From: Flavobacteriales bacterium
GTDB taxonomy: Bacteria > Bacteroidota > Bacteroidia > Flavobacteriales_F > PHOS-HE28
Length of the DNA stretch: 64,000 nucleotides
Reading direction: 5' to 3'
Assembly (NCBI GenBank): GCA_016700415.1
Contig: CP065018.1
Span: forward strand, 62,001-126,000
The notes below the pieces were generated by a model. That model was not told the DNA's origin. It made no database searches and saw only the letters and a program-made list of their open reading frames with translations. This document shows positions 25,871 through 35,461 of this stretch, in pieces. The position numbers and the translations under genes are program-made. Every line of letters starts with the position of its first letter. The stretch's first letter is position 1.

Positions 25871-28052
25871 CTAGAACTTCACGCGGAGCTCCATTTTCAG
25901 GTCGCTCTTATTGCTTCCCGAGATCTCCTGCAGTCCGGAGCTGATCCGATCGCGGTCCGTGAACATGGTGATGCCATAGCGGGCCCACACGTCGATGTTC
26001 CGGGCCACGGACCAGCGCAGCATCGTGTACCAGCGCATGCCGCGCCCGTAGATCGGCGGCAGGCTGAACACGCCGGGGATGTCGGACTCGAAGGCATAGA
26101 TCCTGGAGTCATAACTGTCCGTGGAGAACAAGGCGATCCTTCCGGTGAACTCGACCCGGCCCTTCTTGGGGCGGTGGATGATGTCCTGATAGATCAGGAA
26201 GCCGTGGTCCACAGGGTTTGATCCGCGCTGATAGTCCACGCTTTCGATGCGCGTGCGCAAGGTGACGCCCGGGCTTACGCGATAGCTGGCGTTGAAGCGG
26301 TAGTTGTTCTGTTTGGTGTCCACTAATGGGAGTATGCCGCTGACGCTTTCCGTGGTATTGCGCGGTTTCATCTGGGTGCGGGCCTTCACGTAGACCTGTA
26401 CGGCCTTGCTGGGCGTCCACGTCAATTGGCCCAAGGCCTCGTATCCGCTGCTGAGGCCGTTGGTCTGGTAGCGGAGCCACGGGAAGGTGAACTGGTCGTA
26501 ATAGGCATTGAAAACCCACTTCCGGCTGGGCTTCAGCTCGATGCTCGGCATAGAGGCCGCGTTCGTTCCACGGGTTGGAGCTTTCCGCGAAGGCGCTGCT
26601 GTACAACCCTTGGAAATCGCGTTGCAGGTCGCGGTACAACATGGCCAAGGAAAGCCGCTTGTCCAGTGCCACCAGCAGGCCGGTGACGCCCGCCATGCCC
26701 CCGTTCGAGCTGCGCGCACCCTCGCCGAACCAAGTAACGTTGCGGGACACGGCGTTCCAGTCAAAGCCGTAGGTGGTGTTGCTGTTCCCTTGGAACTCGT
26801 ATTGGTTGTAGGGCTGGGTACTTGACTTCACCAGTGTGTTGTCGAAGTTCACTTGCGCGGCCGTGGCGCCAAGGCTCCATCCGGTCCGCTTATATTCGAG
26901 GTGCCCTCCGTAGATGAACTCCTCCAACGCGTTCTTTTTCCCCAGTTCGGTATTGGTGCGGTGGTAGCCGTCTTCCAGGAAGGAACTGAAGGTGCTCTGT
27001 TCGTCGCTGAACCCCGTGCTGCTCGTGTCAGTAGAGGTCTGCACGTTGGCGTCGTACTTCTTCTTGCTGATGAACGCGGTGCCCTCGAGGTGCTTGCCGA
27101 AGCCCATTGTGGCGCCCGCGCCGCGCAGGAACTGGTTCTCGTTCACGCTGGCGTAAGGTGAAAGCCCCGGCGCGTTCTTGCTGATGTTCATCGTATAGGC
27201 CGACTTCCGCGCGAAGGAGAGTCCGCTGGAGAACACGAGGCCCTGGCCGAACTGCGCTTGGTAGTCGCCGATCGCCACTGCCTTTATCGGGCCGATGTTC
27301 CGCAGGAAGAGGTGCGCCGAATAGAAATCGAAGCCCTGTTTTTGGCTGCCTTTGAAAAATTCCTCGCCCTCGTCCTTCTCGGCGGTGATGCCGAAGTCCA
27401 GGTTGCGCCTGTACTTGAACCGGTAGCGCGCATAGGCCTTCCACGGGCTGCCTAAGTAGACCTTGTTGTTCGCGCGCAGCGAATCCAGCACGTGCGGGTC
27501 GTCCACATCCGGCAACGGGTCGCCGTCGGGGTCCCTGTACGGACTGTTGAAGGGGTCGCCACCACCGAGAAAGCCCTTGCGCTGTTCGATGTTGATCTGC
27601 GTGCGGAACAGGAACTCGCTCTTGCCATTGGCCAGCATCTCCTTCAGTGAGGTACGCGAGCTGCCTTCGCCGCTGACGGTAACGAAGGGCCTCATGATCT
27701 CCAACGTGGCGTTGTCCAAGCCGTCCACCGTCTGTAGCTCATAGATGCTGATGTACTTTCCGAAGTGTATGATGTGCGCGAGGATGGCGTTGATCTGGAT
27801 GTCGGTGAGCAGGTGCAGGGAACCCAGCTCCTCCGCATCGGTGCGGTTGAGGTTGATCGGGTCGCTGAGGCGTTCGGTGAGCTGGTCGGCCAGTGAGGAG
27901 AGGTCCACGTCACTCTCGTCGCCAAGCTGTTCCGCGATGGTGGCGATGCGCTGTTCGATCAGGTCGCGCAGCTCCGGGGAAATGTCGTCCTGCGCACGCA
28001 GGGCCATCGCCCCGAAAAGAAGCGCCATGCACAGCAAGAGATACCGCATCAT
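25871..28052 (-). CDS. Helix-hairpin-helix outer-membrane barrel protein, frameshifted
   Basis: About 720 residues split over two frames. The first part (28052 to about 26550) has a signal peptide (LLFGAMALRAQ), helix-hairpin-helix segments (NLNRTDAEELGSLHLLTD, YISIYELQTVDGLDNATLEIM) and barrel strands. The second part (about 26550 to 25871) continues without a gap as SIELKPSRKWVFNAYYDQFTFPWLRY down to the terminal strand DLKMELRVKF. Moving from one frame to the other near 26545-26550 (TAT GCC GAGC) needs one base removed. This family has about this length in Bacteroidota, so the two pieces are one gene. It overlaps the barrel gene upstream by four bases. Confidence 0.75.
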
Positions 28053-28864
28053 TTGAAACGGTAATTCAGGTTCACCATCGGGGTGAGGCCCAGCTGCGAT
28101 CGCATTACTGCCGCCACGTCAACGTCCAGTTGTTTCACGCGCACGCCCACCCCGAAGTGTGCCTTCGTGGGGCCGGTGCTGATGCCCGTGCGCAGGAACA
28201 GCGCCGAAATGGGCCGGTACTCAATGCCGGCGTGGTATTCCTCCGGGCGGTCGATGTCCTTGGAAACTTCGCCCGTAAGCGTCACCTGTTCACTGAAGGT
28301 GTAGCCGAGCCCCGCGCGGACCACCGTGGGCGCTTTCTCTTCGTATGGCCCGCCCAGCTTGGCGCGGTTGGGGTTGTACAGGTGCGCGCCGATCCACAAA
28401 TGCTCGGTGAGCTTCGCCTGCACACCCAGTTCAGCGGTGATGGCGCTGGTGCTTCCGTAGTCGTCGCCCAGCCTGATGTTGAGGTAGTCCAGCTGCACGC
28501 CCACGCGCAGCCCGTCGTTCAGCTTCATGGCATAGGCCAGCCCGAAGGTGCGCTGGGCATAGAGCGTGTTGCCGAAGGAATTGGCGCTGACCGCGAAGGT
28601 GCCCTTGCCCACGGGCAGCGCGAAGGCCAGCCCTTGCATGGCAAGGTCCGGGGAGAGCCAGTGTTGCTGGTAGTAGGCCCCGGCCACCGGACGCTCCAAC
28701 CCCGCAAGGCCTGCCTGGTTGCTGCTCACGCTCCAGAGGTCCACCAAAGTGATGCCCGCATGGCCCATCCCGGCGAAGCGGGCACCCACGGGAAATTGCT
28801 CGCCCCCGGCGAGCACTGTAGCAGGGACCAAGGTCACTGCCAAAAGGAAGGTCGTCGTGCGCAT
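28049..28864 (-). CDS. PorV/PorQ-like outer-membrane protein
   Basis: A 271-residue predicted outer-membrane barrel. The signal peptide is RTTTFLLAVTLVPATVLAGG. The mature start GARFAGMGHAGITLVDLWSVSSNQAGLAGL is the FadL/PorV-type N-terminal motif, and the end LGLTPMVNLNYRF is a typical last strand. The T9SS protein PorQ and related barrels share this fold; the exact role is not clear. I start at ATG 28864 because the signal begins there and a TACTTTCGG box lies four bases upstream. The stop overlaps the helix-hairpin-helix barrel gene. Confidence 0.7.
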   Translation of the reverse strand: MRTTTFLLAVTLVPATVLAGGEQFPVGARFAGMGHAGITLVDLWSVSSNQAGLAGLERPVAGAYYQQHWLSPDLAMQGLAFALPVGKGTFAVSANSFGNTLYAQRTFGLAYAMKLNDGLRVGVQLDYLNIRLGDDYGSTSAITAELGVQAKLTEHLWIGAHLYNPNRAKLGGPYEEKAPTVVRAGLGYTFSEQVTLTGEVSKDIDRPEEYHAGIEYRPISALFLRTGISTGPTKAHFGVGVRVKQLDVDVAAVMRSQLGLTPMVNLNYRFK

Positions 28865-29055
28865 CGGTCCGAAAGTAGGTATCCGGAGCATTGGTAACGA
28901 ATTGAACATGCCGAAACAAGAGAATGCGGCATGCCGATAGCGCTGCGTTCGATCATATCGGGAGCTGGAAGTGGAAGCATGGTCGGATCGAATACCGCCT
29001 TCAATGGCGATCGGGGTGAGCCACCGCTCACGATCGCTACCTTCGGCCCCTGCCC

Positions 29056-29595
29056 ATGGAAAAGGTCACCCTTCACGACAAACAGTTCGAGCCGTTCATC
29101 AGTGCTACGGACCTGAGCGCGGCCATGGATGCCGTGGCCAAAAAGGTCGCAGCTGAATACGCGGACAAAGTGCCGCTGTTCGTGGGCGTGCTCAACGGCG
29201 GCTACTTCTTCGCCTCGGAGCTTTTGAAGCGGCTGCCCATCACCTGCGAGATCACCTTCGTGAAAGTGGCGAGCTACCACGGCACGGTCAGTTCCGGCAC
29301 CGTGAGCCAATTGATCGGGCTTAACGAGCGCATCGCGGACCGCCACGTGGTGGTGGTGGAGGACATCGTGGACACCGGCAACACCATCGCGCACATCGTG
29401 GAGGCCTTGCGGGAAAAGAACCCCGCGAGCATCGCCATCGCCAGCCTCTTGCTGAAGCCCGATGTGTACAAAAAAGACATCCCGATCAATTTCGTGGCCA
29501 TGGAGATCCCCAACGTCTTCGTGGTGGGTTCCGGCCTGGACCACGATGGCTTTGGAAGGAATCTGCCGGGTATTTATCGGATCGTAAACAACTGA
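29056..29595 (+). CDS. hpt: Hypoxanthine phosphoribosyltransferase
   Basis: A 179-residue purine-salvage enzyme that makes IMP or GMP from hypoxanthine or guanine plus PRPP. The PRPP loop is VVVVEDIVDTGNT, preceded by FVGVLNGGYFFASEL and KVASYHGTVSSG, with the base-binding VGSGLDHDGFGRNLPGIY at the C-terminus. A TACCTTCG box at 29038-29045 lies ten bases before the ATG. Adenylate kinase follows 29 bases downstream, forming a small purine-metabolism operon. Confidence 0.93.
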   Translation: MEKVTLHDKQFEPFISATDLSAAMDAVAKKVAAEYADKVPLFVGVLNGGYFFASELLKRLPITCEITFVKVASYHGTVSSGTVSQLIGLNERIADRHVVVVEDIVDTGNTIAHIVEALREKNPASIAIASLLLKPDVYKKDIPINFVAMEIPNVFVVGSGLDHDGFGRNLPGIYRIVNN

Positions 29596-29624
29596 AATTC
29601 CAGCGTCGGAATCGGCGTTCACCA

Positions 29625-30200
29625 ATGGACAAAATGAACATTGTGCTTTTCGGCCCTCCGGGAGCGGGCAAAGGCACGCAGAGCAAATTCCTGATGGAGC
29701 GCTATGGTCTCGACCACCTGAGCACGGGCGACCTGCTGCGCGCTGAGATCAAGGCGGAAACACCGCTTGGCTTACAGGCCCAGGAGCTGATGAGCGCCGG
29801 CGAATTGGTGCCGGACCACGTGGTGGTGGGCATGATCCGCAACCTGCTGGAGGAAAGCCCGGATTCCAAAGGCTTCATCTTCGACGGCTTCCCGCGCACG
29901 CGAGCGCAGGCCGAGGCGTTGGACGGAACGCTGGAGAAGATCGGCAGCGACATCTCCCTGATGTTGGCCTTGGAAGTGGAGGAGGAGGAATTGGTGAAGC
30001 GCCTGCTTGGCCGCGGTGCCACCAGCGGTCGCCCGGACGATAAGAGCGAGGAGGTGGTGCGCAAGCGGATCCGCGAATACGAGAACAAGACCGCGCCCTT
30101 GAAGGCATACTACGAGGAGCAGGGCAAGCTGCGGCGGATCGATGGGATGGGCGGGATCGCTGACATCACCGCGCGGCTCACGGCTTCCATTGACAAGTGA
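29625..30200 (+). CDS. adk: Adenylate kinase
   Basis: A 191-residue enzyme that interconverts ATP + AMP and 2 ADP. The P-loop is GPPGAGKGT (10-18). The AMP site (HLSTGDLLRAEI, GFIFDGFPRTRAQAEAL) and R..GR lid residues (LLGRGATSGRPDD) are in place. The lid is the short type without zinc cysteines. The ATG at 29625 or 29634 may be the start. A terminator hairpin with a T5 run follows at 30235-30267. Confidence 0.95.
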   Translation: MDKMNIVLFGPPGAGKGTQSKFLMERYGLDHLSTGDLLRAEIKAETPLGLQAQELMSAGELVPDHVVVGMIRNLLEESPDSKGFIFDGFPRTRAQAEALDGTLEKIGSDISLMLALEVEEEELVKRLLGRGATSGRPDDKSEEVVRKRIREYENKTAPLKAYYEEQGKLRRIDGMGGIADITARLTASIDK

Positions 30201-30207
30201 CCTTTAG

Positions 30208-30236
30208 TTGTCGGTTGTCGGTTGTTCGTTGTTCGG
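30208..30236. repeat. Short tandem heptamer run
   Basis: TTGTCGG occurs twice in tandem and then twice more in the altered form TTGTTCG, just after adk. It is non-coding and lies directly before the terminator stem. Confidence 0.5.
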
Positions 30237-30267
30237 CTGCCGACGCTTTTAGCAGGCAGCCCTTTTT
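30235..30267 (+). terminator. Rho-independent terminator after adk
   Basis: Stem GGCTGCC (30235-30241) / GGCAGCC (30255-30261) with a 13-base loop, followed by CTTTTT. It separates hpt-adk from the obgE chain. Confidence 0.6.
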
Positions 30268-30359
30268 CGGGCAATACGTCCGTGATCTGTGCCATCCTTG
30301 TTCAGGCGGGACCCACCTACGGAAAACCATTCCTCCCAGCCATTCACCACCTTTGCGGC

Positions 30360-31385
30360 ATGTCCTCAGCGAACTTCATCGACCAGATCAAGATCGAATG
30401 CCGCTCCGGCAAGGGTGGCGCGGGCAGCCGCCACATGCGGCGCGAGAAGTACATCCCCAGGGGCGGCCCTGATGGTGGTGACGGTGGTCGCGGCGGCCAC
30501 ATCATCCTGCGCGCCGATCCCCAATTGTGGACGTTGTTGCATCTGCGCTACACCAAGCACGTGATCGCCAAGGACGGTGAGAGCGGCGGCGCAAGCCAGA
30601 GCAGCGGCAAGATGGGGGAGGACCGCATCATCGAAGTGCCGTTGGGCACCGTGGCGAAGGACCCGGAAACAGGTGAGGTCTTCTGCGAGATCACCGAGCC
30701 GGGCCAGGAGGTGATCCTCCTTCAAGGCGGCCGCGGCGGATTAGGCAACCAGAACTTCCATAGCTCCACTTTCCAGACCCCACGCTTTGCGCAACCCGGG
30801 GAGCCGGGGCTGGAGCAATGGTTCGTGTTGGAGCTGAAAGTTTTGGCGGACGTGGGCCTCGTGGGCTTCCCGAACGCGGGAAAGAGCACCTTGCTTTCCG
30901 TGGTGAGCGCGGCCCGGCCGAAGATCGCCGACTACCCGTTCACCACGCTGGTGCCCAACCTCGGCATCGTTGCTTACCGGGACAACAAAAGCTTCGTGAT
31001 GGCGGACATCCCGGGCATCATCGAGGGTGCGCACGAGGGCAAGGGCATCGGCCTGCGCTTCCTGCGCCACATCGAGCGGAATAGTGCGCTCCTCTTCATG
31101 GTGGCCGCGGACAGCCCTGACATCGCGGCGGAATACAAGGTGTTGCTGAACGAACTGGCGCAATACTCGCCGGAACTGCTGGACAAGGAACGCCTGCTTG
31201 CGGTGACCAAGAGCGACCTCTTGGACGAGGAGCTGATCGCGGCCCTGCGTAAGGAGCTGCCCAAGAATGTTGAGCACGTCTTCATCAGTTCCGTGGCCAA
31301 CCAAGGGCTGGACAGTTTGAAGGACATGATCTGGTCGAAGATCCATAGCACGGTGGAGCCGGAGCCTCCGCCAAGCCGCTTTTAA
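30360..31385 (+). CDS. obgE: Obg/CgtA ribosome-assembly GTPase
   Basis: A 341-residue GTPase needed for 50S subunit maturation and stress control. The Gly-rich Obg domain (1-158) reads ECRSGKGGAGSRHMRREK and GGPDGGDGGRGGHI. The G domain has G1 GFPNAGKST (about residue 170), G2 YPFTT, G3 DIPGIIEGA, G4 TKSD and G5 SSVA. The C-terminus is short, without the long extension of some Obgs. The start ATG 30360 (MSSANFIDQIKIECR) is the family N-terminus. The stop shares one base with the next start (TAATG), so the downstream genes are translationally coupled. Confidence 0.94.
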   Translation: MSSANFIDQIKIECRSGKGGAGSRHMRREKYIPRGGPDGGDGGRGGHIILRADPQLWTLLHLRYTKHVIAKDGESGGASQSSGKMGEDRIIEVPLGTVAKDPETGEVFCEITEPGQEVILLQGGRGGLGNQNFHSSTFQTPRFAQPGEPGLEQWFVLELKVLADVGLVGFPNAGKSTLLSVVSAARPKIADYPFTTLVPNLGIVAYRDNKSFVMADIPGIIEGAHEGKGIGLRFLRHIERNSALLFMVAADSPDIAAEYKVLLNELAQYSPELLDKERLLAVTKSDLLDEELIAALRKELPKNVEHVFISSVANQGLDSLKDMIWSKIHSTVEPEPPPSRF

Positions 31386-31966
31386 TGAGTTGGACGGATA
31401 CGATACTTTCCGCCGACCGTGCAGGATTTCTGGCCGTGAACGGCGCACATAGTGCTGCGGCCGATCCCTGTATGGTGCTCTTGAGCGATCCGCGGGTCTG
31501 GATACCGGTCTATGTGCTTTTCCTGGTTTTGGTCAAGCTGCGCTGGGGCTGGCGCGGACTGTGGTGGTCCTTGCCTGTGGCAGCCTTGATGATCTTCTGC
31601 AGTGACACCGGTTCCGTAGTGTTCTTCAAAGACACCGTACAGCGCTTGCGCCCCTGCCATGCCCCGGACCTGCAAGGTCTGGTCCACTTGGTGGACGGCT
31701 ACTGCGGGGGACAGTACGGTTTCATCTCTTCCCACGCTGCCAATCACTTCGCGCTGGCCACGTTCATGGCCGGTATGCTGCGCCGCGATCCCTGGTGGAC
31801 CTTGCCGCTGCTGTTGCTTTGGGCGGGCCTGATCGCGTACAGCCGCGTGTACCTTGGGGCGCATTATCCCGGCGACGTCATCGTGGGGGCGCTCTATGGC
31901 TCGCTTATCGGCGGCCTGGCCTACTCTCTTTTCCGTGCCATTCACCAAAGGACCGGCGAACGATGA
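31385..31966 (+). CDS. PAP2-family membrane phosphatase
   Basis: A 193-residue integral membrane phosphatase. The three-part PAP2 signature is present: KDTVQRLRPCH, SSHAANHFALATF and YSRVYLGAHYPGDV, with the catalytic His residues and Arg. Such enzymes dephosphorylate undecaprenyl pyrophosphate or lipid phosphates; the exact substrate is not evident. It overlaps obgE by one base and crcB by four. Confidence 0.9.
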   Translation: MSWTDTILSADRAGFLAVNGAHSAAADPCMVLLSDPRVWIPVYVLFLVLVKLRWGWRGLWWSLPVAALMIFCSDTGSVVFFKDTVQRLRPCHAPDLQGLVHLVDGYCGGQYGFISSHAANHFALATFMAGMLRRDPWWTLPLLLLWAGLIAYSRVYLGAHYPGDVIVGALYGSLIGGLAYSLFRAIHQRTGER

Positions 31967-32331
31967 ACATCTGGGCAGCGGTATTCCTCGGCGGCGGCAT
32001 TGGCAGTTTGCTGCGTTTTGGCATTACACGCCTGCTTTTGGCGTTGGACCTCCGGGGCGCATTCCCTTGGGCCACGCTGATCGCGAACGTTCTGTCCGTT
32101 ATGATCCTCGCTTGGGTGCTGCTTCGCGTTCCGGCGCATTTCCAGCAGCGCCCGGCTCTTTCCGCATTCATCACCGTGGGGATCTGCGGCGGGTTCAGCA
32201 CCTTCAGTACGTTCAGCTACGAGAATTTCCTATTGATCCGGGAAGGCCTTCCGGGCATGGCACTGGCCAACATCGCCGTGAACGTGGTGGCCTGCTTGGC
32301 GATCTTCTTCATCATGGCCCGCAGCGTATGA
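31963..32331 (+). CDS. crcB: CrcB/Fluc fluoride channel
   Basis: A 122-residue four-helix membrane protein that exports fluoride as a dual-topology dimer. Signature features: GGGIGSLLRFGI in helix 1, LIANVLS in helix 2 with the conserved Asn, and GGFSTFSTFSYE in helix 3 with the Phe residues of the fluoride path. The start overlaps the phosphatase stop (ATGA), and its own stop overlaps the next start in the same way. No fluoride riboswitch is visible; the gene is inside an operon. Confidence 0.92.
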   Translation: MNIWAAVFLGGGIGSLLRFGITRLLLALDLRGAFPWATLIANVLSVMILAWVLLRVPAHFQQRPALSAFITVGICGGFSTFSTFSYENFLLIREGLPGMALANIAVNVVACLAIFFIMARSV

Positions 32332-33944
32332 GACATGCCCTGACCGGAGCTTGTGCGCTCCTTTTCGTAGCCGCTCAAGCACAAGATCCCCAATGGACCG
32401 ATCCTCCGAAGCTGGTGGTGGTCATCGTGGTGGACCAGATGCGCGTGGACAACATCTACCGCTATTGGGACAACTTCAGCGACGGCGGCTTCAAGAGGTT
32501 GGTGCGTGAAGGTTCATTCCAGCGCGATGCGCATTACGACTATGTGCCCACCTTCACGGCCCCGGGCCACACGAGCATCTACACCGGCACCACGCCCGCT
32601 CACCACGGCATCGTGTCCAACTATCCCTACGTCCGGGGTCTCCGCCGCAGCTGGTATTGCGCCAAGGACACCACCGTGGATCCGGTAGGCACGGCCGATC
32701 TTAGCGCCCAACGATCGCCCTATCAACTCTTGGCCAGCACCTTGGCGGATGAGCTTGAGCTGCGCACGGACCGCCGGTCGCGCACCGTGGGCATCGCCTT
32801 GAAGGACCGCTCCGCGATCATGCCCATCGGCCGCACGGGCGATGCCTCCTATTGGTACGTGGGAGGTGAAGAAGGCAAGTTCGTAAGCAGCTCTTGGTAC
32901 ATGAAGAAACTCCCCGCGTGGTTGGACGCCTTCAACCAAAAAGGCCTTGCTGCGAAGTACCTGGACCGGACCTGGGAACTCTCACTGCCGCGCGACCGCT
33001 ACCATACGCCCTTGCCGGACGACAATCCCTACGAGGAGGCCTTGGGCAAGGACCTCCGTCCCACGCTGCCGCTGGACTTGGCCGCCTTGCGGAAAGCGGG
33101 GGCCGATCTACGGCTGCTCATATACACGCCCTGGGGCAACACGCTCACCACGGACATGGCCATCGCCGCCATCGCCGGGGATTCATTGGGCATGGATGTG
33201 GTGCCCGACTTGCTGGCACTGAGCTACAGCAGCCCGGACGAGCTCGACCACATGATGGGGCAGCGCTCCATCGAGGGAGAGGACATCTATGTACGCTTGG
33301 ACGCGGACCTCGCACGCTTGCTGAGTTACTTGGACGAGCATGTGGGAACGGGCGAGTACACGGTCTTTCTCACCGGCGATCATGGTGGTGCCGATGTGCC
33401 CGCCTACCTGCGCGACCTCAAGGGCAGTGCGGGCTACACCCCGATGGCGGAACTACAGATCTGGCTCGGTGCGCATGGTTTTGCGGGCACGATCGACACC
33501 GTCCGGCAGGGGCAGGTCTACCTGAAAGCGGATGCCCCGAAGGAAACCGCTGAAGCGGTGGCCCATGCGTTGAGCATGCACCCGGCGGTCGCCTGTGCTG
33601 TTTCCGGCGAGCGCTTGCAGGACATGGGCCAGCTTCGGGGCATCGCGCAGGCCATGGCCCGGGGCTACATGCCGCAACGTTGCGGGGATGTGCTCTTCTC
33701 CCTGCACCCCGGCTATTTTGAGGCGGAATACAGCAATGGCGGTGTTGGCACCGAGCACGGGACGGCGTGGAACTACGACACCCAGGTGCCGGTCGTTTTC
33801 TTCGGTAAGCATGTGGTGAAAGGGGAGGTCATGCGGCGCACCTCGATCACGGACATCGCACCCACGGTTTCCACCATTCTGGGCATGGCCCTGCCCAATG
33901 CCGCAGATGGACGGGTGGTGCCGGAGGCCATCAGCACACATTGA
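32328..33944 (+). CDS. PafA-like alkaline phosphatase/phosphodiesterase superfamily protein
   Basis: A 538-residue exported phosphatase. A short signal peptide (ending AAQAQ) precedes the alkaline phosphatase fold. Metal ligands include D36 (VVVDQMR), the SSPDELDHMMG Asp/His pair, TGDHGGADVP and EHGTAWNYDTQVPV. The nucleophile is Thr, not Ser: T77 in PTFTAPGHTSIYTG, as in PafA enzymes of Bacteroidota. It probably releases phosphate from organic esters in the periplasm. The start ATG overlaps the crcB stop (ATGA), closing the obgE-PAP2-crcB-phosphatase chain. Confidence 0.9.
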   Translation: MRHALTGACALLFVAAQAQDPQWTDPPKLVVVIVVDQMRVDNIYRYWDNFSDGGFKRLVREGSFQRDAHYDYVPTFTAPGHTSIYTGTTPAHHGIVSNYPYVRGLRRSWYCAKDTTVDPVGTADLSAQRSPYQLLASTLADELELRTDRRSRTVGIALKDRSAIMPIGRTGDASYWYVGGEEGKFVSSSWYMKKLPAWLDAFNQKGLAAKYLDRTWELSLPRDRYHTPLPDDNPYEEALGKDLRPTLPLDLAALRKAGADLRLLIYTPWGNTLTTDMAIAAIAGDSLGMDVVPDLLALSYSSPDELDHMMGQRSIEGEDIYVRLDADLARLLSYLDEHVGTGEYTVFLTGDHGGADVPAYLRDLKGSAGYTPMAELQIWLGAHGFAGTIDTVRQGQVYLKADAPKETAEAVAHALSMHPAVACAVSGERLQDMGQLRGIAQAMARGYMPQRCGDVLFSLHPGYFEAEYSNGGVGTEHGTAWNYDTQVPVVFFGKHVVKGEVMRRTSITDIAPTVSTILGMALPNAADGRVVPEAISTH

Positions 33945-34082
33945 TCATCCTGACCGGCGAACGTAAGCTCAGGATACTCTTTGTCAAAGGGCCCGGACCG
34001 AAAGGTGTTGGAGCGGATTGTTAGAGCTTTCATGCCGGTGGACTGGCGCCGCGTTGTGCAGTGTTCTAAGTTAGCTCCGCCA

Positions 34083-35435
34083 ATGCCACTGCACATTCCT
34101 TTCCGGGGGATCCTCTTCTTCTTTTTCCCGTGGACGTTCGGCTTCCTGTCCGCGCAAACACCGCTGTCGTTGGTCGCCCAAGGGACCGTTGATTCCATCG
34201 CCGTGACGGGGTTCGTGGGAGATCCGGGGTCCGGTGCGGCCGTGTTCCGGGCGGATTGGACCGGAATGGACGGCCAAGCACCTGCGTTCAAGTTCAAGGA
34301 ACCGGCCGGTCAACACGGGGACAGCAGGACTTCATTGGACGAGCTGATCATCGCCGGCGTGGAACAATACCTTGACCAGCGGGTCCACTTCACCCGCGAT
34401 GGTGTGCAGGTCGATATCCCCGTACCGCGCTTGGCTTCCGGTATTGATAGGATGATCGGCACGGCGGCGGCGCGTTTCGGGGCGCCGGCCATACCCTTGT
34501 CCGCTGCCACTAAGGAGCAGCTGGGCCGTGTATCCCGGATCGATTGGAGCCAGGCGACCTTCGGCATTGACGGGGGCGACGACCAAGAGAAATACCTCGC
34601 GATCTACTACTACGTAAGGGCACAACGTCAGGAGTTGGAGCGGCAGCTTCACAATGACCTTATCCAACTGTCGACCGTGGACGTGCTTCCTCCGCAGGGA
34701 GCGGCCCAGCGGGATCCCGGCAAAAGCGAACCCGTGCCCACCGTCTGCAGCACCGTCTTCGATGAGGAAAACTACCTCTGCGCCCTGGACCTGAAAATGG
34801 ACAGCGGCAAGGCGTCTCCGGACGTGAAGTTGACCGATGCGATGCTTTCGGACATCGCGATGAAGGCCAAGGAAGCGGAAGAGCTGCCACCGGCACCCAA
34901 GCTGCGCAAGCGGGACCGTTGGTTGAAGGCGGAGCTGGACGCCATCAACCGCAGGATCGACCAGAGCGATCAACGCAAGGAGCTTTGGGCGTTGCGCGAC
35001 CGGATGGATGACATGGAGGGGCGTTTGGACGACATCGGCCTACAGGTGGACGAGCTGAAGACGGACCGTGCCGCACCGGGCACAACGGACAATCCAGTGG
35101 CCACATTGAGCGCGCTCACCGGGCGCAATGTGACCGTGCGTTTCAGCAAAGGATCATCGGACCTGGAGCCGAATGAAAGGGCATTGCTCGCTGAAGTTGC
35201 CCTCTCCATGAGGCAAGCGCCGAACGGGCGGGTGCTGGTGACCGGATATGCGGACAAAACCGGAGATCCGGGATCGAACTTGGCCCTGAGCGAGCGGCGC
35301 GCCAAAGCGGTGCGGTCCTATCTGCTCGGGCAGGGCATTGACGGCAGCCGGGTCCTGATGAATTATTACGGCTCCAGCCAAAGCTCGGGATCGGACCCGT
35401 CGGAGCGCAGAGTGGAGCTGGAGTGGGTCCGCTAA
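34083..35435 (+). CDS. OmpA-domain outer-membrane/peptidoglycan-binding protein
   Basis: A 450-residue exported protein. A signal peptide (FFFFPWTFGFLSAQ) is followed by about 300 residues without a recognised family, then a coiled coil (about 280-330, LDAINRRIDQSDQRKELWALRDRMDDME). The C-terminus is an OmpA-like domain: VRFSKGSSDLEPNERALL, LVTGYADKTGDPGSNLALSERRAKAV. That domain would tether it to peptidoglycan. It is convergent with the sensor kinase gene. Confidence 0.83.
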   Translation: MPLHIPFRGILFFFFPWTFGFLSAQTPLSLVAQGTVDSIAVTGFVGDPGSGAAVFRADWTGMDGQAPAFKFKEPAGQHGDSRTSLDELIIAGVEQYLDQRVHFTRDGVQVDIPVPRLASGIDRMIGTAAARFGAPAIPLSAATKEQLGRVSRIDWSQATFGIDGGDDQEKYLAIYYYVRAQRQELERQLHNDLIQLSTVDVLPPQGAAQRDPGKSEPVPTVCSTVFDEENYLCALDLKMDSGKASPDVKLTDAMLSDIAMKAKEAEELPPAPKLRKRDRWLKAELDAINRRIDQSDQRKELWALRDRMDDMEGRLDDIGLQVDELKTDRAAPGTTDNPVATLSALTGRNVTVRFSKGSSDLEPNERALLAEVALSMRQAPNGRVLVTGYADKTGDPGSNLALSERRAKAVRSYLLGQGIDGSRVLMNYYGSSQSSGSDPSERRVELEWVR

Positions 35436-35461
35436 CAGGCCTTAATTGCCTTTCGCGTCGC

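Noticed and set aside
31963..32331. Fluoride riboswitch ahead of crcB
   Set aside because: crcB starts inside the stop of the preceding gene, leaving no leader sequence for a riboswitch.
33946..33976. Terminator after the alkaline phosphatase gene
   Set aside because: Only a seven-base stem (ATCCTGA/TCAGGAT) with a 15-base loop and no T-run; too weak to call.
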